A stretch of DNA of 7,721 nucleotides, taken from NCBI GenBank assembly GCA_030600745.1, contig JAUVLL010000151.1, positions 1 to 7,721 on the forward strand. Direction: 5' to 3'. This stretch comes from Spirochaetaceae bacterium (GTDB taxonomy: Bacteria > Spirochaetota > Spirochaetia > B11-G9). The translations under genes and the position numbers were made by a program. Positions 1-5,221 of this stretch are shown in pieces. The notes beneath the pieces are model-generated. The model had not been told where the DNA came from, made no database searches, and saw only the letters and a program-made list of their open reading frames with translations. The first letter of the stretch is position 1. Every line of letters begins with the position of its first letter.

Positions 1-4
1 AAAA

Positions 5-2464
5 TTGGCAAATAAAAGTACCTCTAAAGAACATTCAATGAAATATGATGCGGATTCTCTATTTAAATCAGAAGATAGTGAAAAAATGTGGGAGCTTCTT
101 CAAGATGATAAGTATAGAATTTCGCAAATTAAAAAAACTGGTAATTATAACTCTTCCCTACATGCTTTAGAACGAGGACTTGAACTGTATGTAACAAGGA
201 ATGGAAAGGAAAATACTGACGATCCTCGATTGTGTTGGATTGCAATTAAGAAAGGAGAACTTGTAGAACAGGCAAGAAAAGATATAGGTGTTGCATTCCA
301 GTGGATGAGAGAAAGGCCTTATGAGGATGAAACAAGGATAGATGATGCTATTAATAGGCTTGAAGTTCTGGAAGCACAGGATTTTTTTAAAGCAGCTATT
401 CTTCTTATATGGATAGAAGCTGACAGGCAGAAAAATTTACAGGAAGAAGAAAAGAGATATGACTATGTACAGAAAATTATTGACAAAATCAATGAAATTC
501 CGGAAGGGAGTGAACCAGTAAACTGGGGGGAATTTTTTAGCGTCGAATTTATGTCATGGTGGGTTGAATATATAAATAGTGTATGGCAAGTAGATAAACT
601 GAATCAGTTTGAATTAATAATAAGGAGAGTAGGAGATGAACCATTCTACTTTTTATTATATTTACAGGAGGGAAAAGATTTTATAATCTCTTCTAAAATA
701 TTTAAGCTACTAATAGAGAGCAATAAGGGAGCTAGTAATAGGGCCAAAATGCAGGCAATAACAGCACTGGGTCTTGCTGCGAATGGTGATATAAAGAAAG
801 CAAAAGAAGTACGACAATCTGCTATAAATACGGCAGAGGGTATCGATGACAAATTAACCAAAGAGCAGATCTCCATAGTAATCGCTATTGCATTTGCAAA
901 GATTGGTGATTTTGAATATGCAATTGATATTGGTAATAATCTTGTTTTTGATATTGATAAGCCTAAAATTTTTATAGCCATCTCCAGAGAATTCGCAAAG
1001 AATGGTGATTTTGAATCTGCAATTGATATTATTGATAAAATTAATTATCAGGATAATAAAGATAAAGCTTATAAAAATATTTCCAATAACTATGCATTAA
1101 CAGGAGACTTCCAGTCTGCAACTCAAATTATTGATAATATCGATTCTGAATGTTTCAAAAGTATAGCTTTTGCAAATATTGCTAAAGAATATAAAAAATC
1201 AGGAAATATAGAAAAATCAAATGAAGTATTTAGATTTGCAATGAATATAGCTAATAATATAGATGAAAGTAACCAAAAACATGATGCTCTGTTAAGTATC
1301 TCTAAAATAACTGCAGGTGCCGGAGAGATAGAAAACACCAAAGAGTTGTTGGAGTCTGCACTTAAAGAACCGAAACATATTATGGGTCTGTTGGGAAGTA
1401 ATGATGTTTTTTCGGAAATAGCTGAAATATATGCAAGTATAGGAGATATTGAATCAGCTCTTAATGCTGCTGATACTATTGAAGATGACGAAGAGTTGAG
1501 AATAATATCTTATTCAAAAATAATTGCAGTACTTGCTGATAGAGGAGATACAGAGCAATCAAAAGAAATATTTGAATCTGTTATCATTACAACCGGAAAT
1601 ACAGTAGATGATTTTGACAAATGTAAAGTTTATTCAGAAATAGCTGAAGAATTAGCAAATTCAGGAGATACCGAAAAAGCTAAAGAAGCATTAAAACATG
1701 CAATTGATTCAGTTAATCGTATAAAATATGATTATCTTAGAAGTCAAACCTTACATCGAATAGCTTCTACATTTGCTAGTATTGGAGACTTTGATTTTGT
1801 GATTGAGGTAATTAATAATATTGAAGATGTACTGTGTAAAAGCGAAGCTTTGTCAGAAACAGCCATTGCTTTTGTAAACAAAGGAGATTTGCAGTCCGCA
1901 ATTTATGTAGCTAATAACATTGAAGATGGATACTATAAAAATAATGCTGACTTAAAAATTACTGAAGCCCGTAAAAAAGAAAAAAATAGTAAATTAACAA
2001 GTGAAGCAGATAGTATTCAAAATACTGATAAAAAGGAAGATTTTTATTCAAAAATATCTAAACCCCGCATAAATATAAGCGATTTTAAAATTGTCCTTAA
2101 AGTTGCCGAGGGAGCTGAATATCGTTCAAGAAAAATTGATGCTTTCTCAGCAATAGCTAAATCTATAGTTAAAACTGAAGAGTTTGAATATTTTAGGAAA
2201 TATCTTATAGATTCAAATCTATCGGATTCCACAGCAAAGAGTCTGGAAGAAATTTTGTCATGTTGGAGAAATAGTTTACTCAAAAACTGTGATACTCCAT
2301 TGGGATATTTAAGGGACAGTTTTTTATATGAACCATCTTCTCCAGTTATTGTCTATAACAACATTATTGCAATGATAAAGGCTAATATAATCTTAAAAAA
2401 TGAAAGTGCCTTCTATTCAATTATTCGTCAATGCCCGCAATTAGGACTGGACTTTATGTTATAA
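5..2464 (+). CDS. TPR/HEAT-like alpha-helical repeat protein, N-terminus possibly truncated by window edge
   Basis: Probable scaffold or protein-interaction protein; I do not recognise a specific family or function. Seen: 819 residues, no signal peptide, no membrane segment and no catalytic motif. Residues 1-240 are helical, charged and Trp-rich (for example WW near 185) with no recognised domain. Residues about 245-655 are tandem helix-turn-helix units, each with a G-D/N/E turn (GDFESAID, GDTEKAKE and similar) at residues 261, 301, 334, 367, 400, 440, 480, 514, 554, 594 and 627. Residues 655-690 form a charged Lys/Glu/Ser linker, and 690-819 a further helical tail. The pattern (alanine-rich helix, GD turn, AKE or SAI helix, then I-D/E before the next helix) fits TPR-like solenoids. 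The first possible start is TTG at 5. The frame is open to the window edge, so the gene may begin upstream; ATG at 38 is another candidate with only a weak ribosome site. It converges on the response-regulator gene. Spot-counted lines are about 30-32% GC, lower than the neighbours. Confidence 0.85.
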   Translation: MANKSTSKEHSMKYDADSLFKSEDSEKMWELLQDDKYRISQIKKTGNYNSSLHALERGLELYVTRNGKENTDDPRLCWIAIKKGELVEQARKDIGVAFQWMRERPYEDETRIDDAINRLEVLEAQDFFKAAILLIWIEADRQKNLQEEEKRYDYVQKIIDKINEIPEGSEPVNWGEFFSVEFMSWWVEYINSVWQVDKLNQFELIIRRVGDEPFYFLLYLQEGKDFIISSKIFKLLIESNKGASNRAKMQAITALGLAANGDIKKAKEVRQSAINTAEGIDDKLTKEQISIVIAIAFAKIGDFEYAIDIGNNLVFDIDKPKIFIAISREFAKNGDFESAIDIIDKINYQDNKDKAYKNISNNYALTGDFQSATQIIDNIDSECFKSIAFANIAKEYKKSGNIEKSNEVFRFAMNIANNIDESNQKHDALLSISKITAGAGEIENTKELLESALKEPKHIMGLLGSNDVFSEIAEIYASIGDIESALNAADTIEDDEELRIISYSKIIAVLADRGDTEQSKEIFESVIITTGNTVDDFDKCKVYSEIAEELANSGDTEKAKEALKHAIDSVNRIKYDYLRSQTLHRIASTFASIGDFDFVIEVINNIEDVLCKSEALSETAIAFVNKGDLQSAIYVANNIEDGYYKNNADLKITEARKKEKNSKLTSEADSIQNTDKKEDFYSKISKPRINISDFKIVLKVAEGAEYRSRKIDAFSAIAKSIVKTEEFEYFRKYLIDSNLSDSTAKSLEEILSCWRNSLLKNCDTPLGYLRDSFLYEPSSPVIVYNNIIAMIKANIILKNESAFYSIIRQCPQLGLDFML
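737..1969 (+). repeat. Tandem helical-repeat block with two unit lengths (33/34 and 40 residues)
   Basis: The eleven G-D/N/E turns are spaced 40, 33, 33, 33, 40, 40, 34, 40, 40 and 33 residues apart. The spacing follows the residues after the turn. Units continuing like KAKE, KSNE, NTKE or QSKE are 40 long; units continuing like YAID, SAID, SATQ, SALN, FVIE or SAIY are 33 or 34 long. The 7-residue difference is about two helical turns and lies in the helix after the GD turn or its following loop. Positions were counted by hand from the translation. Confidence 0.8.
891..1030 (+). repeat. Nearly identical direct DNA repeat, 99-bp period, within the repeat gene
   Basis: Bases 891-931 and 990-1030 match at 37 of 41 positions by hand alignment, offset exactly 99 bp (33 codons). 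They encode the adjacent units with turns GDFEYAIDI and GDFESAIDI. The other units are similar mainly at the protein level, so this pair looks like the most recent duplication or a gene-conversion tract. Confidence 0.7.
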
Positions 2465-2537
2465 GAATCTGTTGTGCTTGAAGGTTTCAGGGTGGATGTA
2501 AAAGAATTTTTTGATTCTTTGGTGTGAGGATAAAACT
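2465..2537. terminator. Convergent intergenic gap with weak AT-rich hairpin
   Basis: This 73-bp gap separates the stops of the repeat gene (plus) and the response-regulator gene (minus). An inverted repeat AAAGAAT (2501-2507) / ATTCTTT (2514-2520) with a 6-nt loop could serve both strands. The stem has a single G-C pair (GAAT/ATTC) and there is no long U-tract on the plus side; on the minus side the stem ends in only a short run of U. A competing longer-range pairing is AAGAATC (2463-2469) with GATTCTT (2513-2519). It is a possible weak bidirectional terminator and no stronger one is visible here. Confidence 0.3.
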
Positions 2538-3173
2538 TCAATAAACAATATATCCATAGCCCCGGACAGTTTTTATGTATCCGCACTCGGATTCACTTTT
2601 TACCCGGAGCTGTTGAATCTTTTTTCTTAGATTTGAAATATGCATGTCAACTACCCTTGAATCCTTTTTGTGATTACCAGGGAGAACAAAGTAAAAAGCT
2701 TCTCTTGGAACCGGTTCACCCAGATTTTGGATCAGCATTTTCAATATAGTATGTTCTTCTATACTAATCTTTACAGACATGTCCTTTGATTCAACAGCAT
2801 CCTGTCCAAGGGTAATACTCTTCCATTTCATAGTGTTCAATTTTGAATTAAGGATGTTTAAAAGACGGATTTCAAATTCATCCATATCAAATGGTGTTTT
2901 TAAATAATCTATACATCCGGCATCAAATGCAGGCTTCAGATCTTTCTGTTTTCCACATGCTATGAATTTTATTGTAGATCGATTGGCATTTTTTTTCAGA
3001 AAATTCCCCAGAAGGTCAGCATCAATAAGAAACAGGTCGGTTGGTGATTCTGTCCACAATTTCTTTAAAAAGCTGAATTTTATACTTAAATTTTGACTGT
3101 AGATTTTTATTTGATTGATAAATATGGGATCATCTGATATTACAGAGACATTAATTGCTGCTGTCAGACTCAT
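2538..3173 (-). CDS. OmpR/PhoB-type response regulator with a divergent receiver domain
   Basis: DNA-binding response regulator, 211 residues from the ATG at 3173. The receiver (about 5-110) shows the acidic pair S-D-D (D14, D15) and a candidate phospho-Asp D51 in LIDAD. It lacks the usual Thr/Ser after beta-4 (sequence FIACGK) and has Y-L-K-T-P-F (K92, T93) where the family has Y-L-x-K-P-F, so the conserved Lys is shifted by one residue. The C-terminal winged helix is well conserved: the recognition-helix region VVDMHISNLRKKI and a final TVRGYGY wing. The start is uncertain. TTG at 3182 is also in frame, but the receiver's first strand (INVSVIS) begins so soon that either works. The gene overlaps the end of pspA by 23 bp from the ATG, which suggests translational coupling in the STAS-pspA operon. 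No histidine kinase is adjacent. Target genes are unknown; autoregulation of this operon is only an inference. Confidence 0.88.
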   Translation of the reverse strand: MSLTAAINVSVISDDPIFINQIKIYSQNLSIKFSFLKKLWTESPTDLFLIDADLLGNFLKKNANRSTIKFIACGKQKDLKPAFDAGCIDYLKTPFDMDEFEIRLLNILNSKLNTMKWKSITLGQDAVESKDMSVKISIEEHTILKMLIQNLGEPVPREAFYFVLPGNHKKDSRVVDMHISNLRKKIQQLRVKSESECGYIKTVRGYGYIVY

Positions 3174-3852
3174 CCTTCTCAATCATGCGTAATTTTAGAT
3201 CTTCCAGAAGAAGATTTGCTGAAGCTGTTCCACTTTCAAGTTCCTCAAACTGTCTTTCAATATCAAGATCACTATTCCCCAATTCTGTAAGTTCGAGGGT
3301 GGCTTCATTTTCAGCTTCGAGTCTCTCTACCTTGGCAGCCATCCTGTCAAAAACCTCAAAGGAAGAATTATCAGATATTCCGGAAACTGTTTCCTGTATT
3401 TTTTTCTGAGCATGTGCTCTTTTAGATCTGGCAAGTAAAAGATTCTTTTTTCTTTGGGCTTCCTCAATTTTTTGCTGAAGCTGCCTTAGTGCTTGTTTTA
3501 ATTTCTCAACTGCTTCATGCTGAGTATCCCACTGGGGCTTGTACTGATTATAGAGATTATCAAATTCCTGTTTACGCAGGAGTGCTTCTTTTGCAAGATC
3601 ATCCTTTCCGGCTTTAACTGCCAGTCTGGCCTTTTCTTCCCATTCTTTTGCCAGAGATTGATTATTTCTCATCTGACGCTCAAGGCGTTTTTCATCTGCT
3701 ATAGAGGATGCTACACTTTTTTTTGATTCTATAAGCTGTTGATTCATATCGACAATAACCTGGGAAAGCATCTTTTCAGGATTCTCAGATTTACTGATCA
3801 TATCGTTTACATTGGACTTTAGCATCCGTCTGAATCGCCTAAATATTCCCAC
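3151..3852 (-). CDS. pspA: PspA/IM30 family membrane-stress protein
   Basis: Phage-shock-protein A homologue, 233 residues, close to the family's usual 220-230. In this ESCRT-III-like family the protein binds the inner face of the cytoplasmic membrane, oligomerises, and limits proton leakage or repairs membranes under envelope stress. Seen: an N-terminal amphipathic stretch (G-I-F-R-R-F-R-R-M, about residues 2-20), then S-E-N-P-E-K-M matching the family's D-P-x-K-L/M segment, then long charged coiled-coil helices (about 26-150) rich in Gln, Lys and Glu, and a shorter helical tail (165-225). No membrane-spanning segment or signal peptide. Start chosen: GTG at 3852, preceded by a strong ribosome site and giving the canonical N-terminus. 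It lies 93 bp downstream of the STAS gene with its own extended -10 promoter, and its end overlaps the response-regulator gene. No PspF, PspB or PspC partner is visible, so control probably differs from the enterobacterial system. Confidence 0.93.
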   Translation of the reverse strand: MGIFRRFRRMLKSNVNDMISKSENPEKMLSQVIVDMNQQLIESKKSVASSIADEKRLERQMRNNQSLAKEWEEKARLAVKAGKDDLAKEALLRKQEFDNLYNQYKPQWDTQHEAVEKLKQALRQLQQKIEEAQRKKNLLLARSKRAHAQKKIQETVSGISDNSSFEVFDRMAAKVERLEAENEATLELTELGNSDLDIERQFEELESGTASANLLLEDLKLRMIEKDESDSSN

Positions 3853-3858
3853 AGAATA

Positions 3859-3865
3859 TCTCCTT
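3859..3865 (-). promoter_or_regulatory. Ribosome binding site fixing the GTG start of pspA
   Basis: The minus strand reads AAGGAGA, 6 nt before GTG at 3852. This strong Shine-Dalgarno match supports a GTG start giving the canonical PspA N-terminus (M-G-I-F). Confidence 0.85.
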
Positions 3866-3880
3866 AATAGGGATAATGGA

Positions 3881-3889
3881 ATTATAACA
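3881..3889 (-). promoter_or_regulatory. Extended -10 promoter upstream of pspA
   Basis: The minus strand reads TGTTATAAT, a perfect extended -10 (TGnTATAAT). The predicted start of transcription is near 3874, giving a leader of about 20 nt before the GTG. The -35 region is poor (a TTGTAA lies 20 nt upstream), as is common for extended -10 promoters. It would let pspA and the regulator be expressed without the STAS gene. Confidence 0.6.
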
Positions 3890-3945
3890 GTGAATTGTAC
3901 CTGCCATTACAAGTTGTTCTAACCGGGGAAAAGTATGAAATCCAA

Positions 3946-4497
3946 CTAACCCAGGAAAACCTGGCCGGAATTATCAATTGCCAGAATAGTTTTACACTCA
4001 GAGCATCTGAATCTGCCTGATTTAGTGGCTTTAAGCTTTTTTGCACAGATAGGGCACTGAAAAATCTTTGGAAAAACATCTGATGTTCCTTCGTTTCTAC
4101 TTGATCCAAAAAAATCCACCGCTTCTGTCAGACTATCCTTAATATTAAAAAACTGGGAAAACCCCAGGAGCTGAAAGACCTCATATACTTTTGGCTGGAT
4201 TTCAAGTAGAACAAGATCACCTCCCCGGGGGCGTACAGCTTTTAAAAAAGCTGTAAACGATCCAATACCGGTACTTGAAACATAGTTCAATCCACCGCAA
4301 TTAAAAACAAGTTTTGTATACCCGGCTTCTACGGCCTTTGAGACACGTTTTTGAAAGAAATTTGAGTTGTAGGTATCTATATAACCAGTTAGATAAAGTA
4401 TGAGACAATTTTCAGTTTCTTCAATTTTCTGCAGCCGAATTTTCAGGCTGTCATCTCTTTCATCATCAAATCCCGGAACTATTTCATTATTACTCAT
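3946..4497 (-). CDS. STAS-domain protein (anti-sigma factor antagonist type) with C-terminal zinc ribbon
   Basis: A 183-residue protein. Residues about 17-128 form a STAS domain: strand CLILYLTGYID, helix, strand KLVFNCGGLNYVSSTGIGS, strand GDLVLLEI and a final helix LTEAVDFF. The phospho-acceptor loop aligns with the D-S-S/T-G loop of SpoIIAA and RsbV. Here it is S74-S75-T76-G77, so the candidate phospho-residue is S75, and the usual preceding Asp is replaced by Ser. Residues 148-168 hold a treble-clef or ribbon-like zinc site, C148-x2-C151 and C165-x2-C168, followed by a short strand-like tail to the end. Known of the family: STAS proteins of this type bind anti-sigma kinases or act in partner-switch and stressosome complexes. 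The added zinc ribbon is not standard and could mediate nucleic-acid or protein binding (inference). Start ATG 4497 has an AGAAAGAGGG ribosome site (4501-4510). It is the first gene of the STAS-pspA-regulator cluster; no kinase or phosphatase partner lies in the window. Confidence 0.85.
   Translation of the reverse strand: MSNNEIVPGFDDERDDSLKIRLQKIEETENCLILYLTGYIDTYNSNFFQKRVSKAVEAGYTKLVFNCGGLNYVSSTGIGSFTAFLKAVRPRGGDLVLLEIQPKVYEVFQLLGFSQFFNIKDSLTEAVDFFGSSRNEGTSDVFPKIFQCPICAKKLKATKSGRFRCSECKTILAIDNSGQVFLG
3951..3964. other. Small perfect hairpin abutting the STAS stop codon
   Basis: CCAGG (3951-3955), an AAAA loop, then CCTGG (3960-3964). On the minus strand it ends 2 nt before the TAG stop (3946-3948). 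There is no T-tract after it, so it is not a convincing terminator; it may be incidental coding sequence. Confidence 0.3.
3994..4056 (-). other. Zinc-ribbon segment encoded at the STAS protein C-terminus
   Basis: Encodes CPIC and CSEC separated by 13 residues that include basic residues (K-K-L-K-A-T-K). Four cysteines in paired C-x2-C knuckles are the visible basis for calling a structural zinc site. The ligand assignment is inferred from spacing only. Confidence 0.75.
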
Positions 4498-4528
4498 GTG
4501 CCCTCTTTCTGAATTGCCTTAATCAGGT

Positions 4529-4537
4529 ATTATACCA
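4529..4537 (-). promoter_or_regulatory. Extended -10 promoter of the STAS-pspA operon
   Basis: The minus strand reads TGGTATAAT, again a perfect TGnTATAAT. The start of transcription would be near 4522, a leader of about 25 nt before ATG 4497. It sits in the palindrome GGTATTATACC (4526-4536). An alternative reading is TTGACA (4565-4560) with a 17-nt spacer to TAGTAT (4542-4537); both could be used. Confidence 0.55.
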
Positions 4538-4559
4538 TACTATTAGGCATTCTCTGATT

Positions 4560-4596
4560 TGTCAAATTTACCTGAAAAAAAAGAGCATATTTGACA
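4560..4596. repeat. Inverted repeat in the divergent promoter region
   Basis: TGTCAAAT (4560-4567) and ATTTGACA (4589-4596) are perfect inverted 8-mers separated by 21 bp. Each arm contains an outward-facing TTGACA. They could be two divergent -35 elements or the half-sites of an operator; the sequence alone does not decide. Confidence 0.5.
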
Positions 4597-4685
4597 TATT
4601 TTTATATACTCTCTAATTCTATCAATCAAATATCAAATTTTCAAGCTAATAATTAAATTTTCGGCATATTGTAAAAAAACTAAAC

Positions 4686-4714
4686 TTGACCTGTTGCTTT
4701 TTACGAATTAAAAT
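4686..4714 (+). promoter_or_regulatory. Near-consensus sigma-70 promoter of the exported-protein gene
   Basis: TTGACC (4686-4691), a 17-nt spacer, then TAAAAT (4709-4714). Transcription would start near 4721, right at the ribosome site AAAGAGG (4721-4727), so the leader before ATG 4734 is only about 13 nt. The TTG inside the -35 box is in frame with the gene, but it would be untranscribed from this promoter, which argues against that upstream start. Confidence 0.7.
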
Positions 4715-4733
4715 CATTACAAAGAGGTATTCC

Positions 4734-5213
4734 ATGAAAAAATATACATTTACCCTGTTATTTCTGTTTATTTTGTTTAGTCTTTCTGCACAGATGACAA
4801 CAGATTTTGAAGAACAGATGAATTTTAATCTTTCTCTTAAGGATATTGTGCTTTTGGTTGAATCGGGTAACAGCGATGAGATCGATATGAATCAATATAT
4901 AATACTGGAAGGGGTGGTTTCATCCAGAGAAATTCTTTTTGCAGATGAGGAGAATTTTGTTGGAATGCTCGGGCTTTCTTCCGGTGAGTGGAAGGGGCTG
5001 GAAGATGTTATAATGTATCGGTGTTTTATTCAGCTTCAGGGACTCGAATTTGCAGCAATGATTCCGGTCAGGCGTTCAAGGAAACCTAATCCTGCAGAAA
5101 TTGCTCTTAATACCAGAATTATGATATTGGGTCAATATTTAGGATACAGTGAAGATGAGGAAGGGAATAAATATCCTGTGATAGAGGGATATAAGATACG
5201 TAAGATTAATTAG
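4734..5213 (+). CDS. Small exported protein of unknown function, possibly OB-fold-like
   Basis: A 159-residue protein with a clear signal peptide: M-K-K, then a hydrophobic core (about residues 5-17, Phe/Leu-rich), then S-L-S-A-Q. Signal peptidase I cleavage is likely after A19, with Q20 as the mature N-terminus. No lipobox Cys, so it is probably periplasmic or outer-surface rather than a lipoprotein. The mature part is mostly beta by eye: IILEGVVSSREI, FVGMLGL, CFIQLQGLEFAAMIPV, RIMILGQYLGYSED and PVIEGYKIRKI. The alternation of strands with a late 'I-x-I-x-G-x-Y-x-G' strand resembles tRNA_anti-like OB folds; that fold call is tentative and implies no nucleic-acid role for an exported protein. 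ATG 4734 was chosen because of its signal peptide and AAAGAGG ribosome site. It stands alone on the plus strand, convergent with the permease gene with only 8 bp between the stop codons. Confidence 0.8.
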   Translation: MKKYTFTLLFLFILFSLSAQMTTDFEEQMNFNLSLKDIVLLVESGNSDEIDMNQYIILEGVVSSREILFADEENFVGMLGLSSGEWKGLEDVIMYRCFIQLQGLEFAAMIPVRRSRKPNPAEIALNTRIMILGQYLGYSEDEEGNKYPVIEGYKIRKIN

Positions 5214-5221
5214 TAAGAGAT

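Larger units (their letters stand above)
4498..4733. promoter_or_regulatory. Divergent AT-rich intergenic regulatory region
   Basis: A 236-bp gene-free stretch between the divergent STAS gene (left) and exported-protein gene (right). It holds the two promoters listed separately. It also holds an 8-bp inverted repeat TGTCAAAT (4560-4567) / ATTTGACA (4589-4596), several ATCAAAT and AAATTTT runs (4620-4660) and A-tracts that may bend the DNA. I see no RNA gene, riboswitch or small protein gene with a ribosome site in it. Confidence 0.6.

Noticed and set aside
646..2283. Three minus-strand open frames (646-981, 1123-1341, 2044-2283) under the repeat gene
   Set aside because: They are antisense shadows of a clearly coding repetitive frame; their Ser/Ile/Leu-rich translations are typical of the reverse complement of Asp/Glu/Asn-rich AT-rich genes.
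5..2464. Calling the repeat protein part of a known anti-phage defence system
   Set aside because: No nuclease, NTPase, protease or other effector motif is visible in it or beside it; the repeat fold alone is not specific.
3155..3726. Plus-strand open frames opposite pspA
   Set aside because: They lie antisense to the conserved PspA coding sequence, with Ser/Phe-rich shadow composition and no ribosome sites.
3890..3945. Sigma-54 (-24/-12) promoter before pspA, as in enterobacteria
   Set aside because: A TGGCAG occurs on the minus strand, but no GC element lies at the required -12 spacing; the extended -10 is a better explanation.
3882..4109. 75-residue minus-strand reading frame across the STAS gene end
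   Set aside because: It overlaps the well-supported STAS-zinc-ribbon frame out of register and has no ribosome site or recognisable protein features.
4591..4617. A second plus-strand promoter starting at TTGACA 4591
   Set aside because: The only -10 candidates are poor (TAATTC at 17-nt spacing, TCTAAT at 15), and a better promoter lies at 4686-4714.
4686..4733. Upstream TTG start adding 16 residues to the exported protein
   Set aside because: The TTG is part of the -35 box, the added residues would bury the signal peptide, and ATG 4734 has a good ribosome site.
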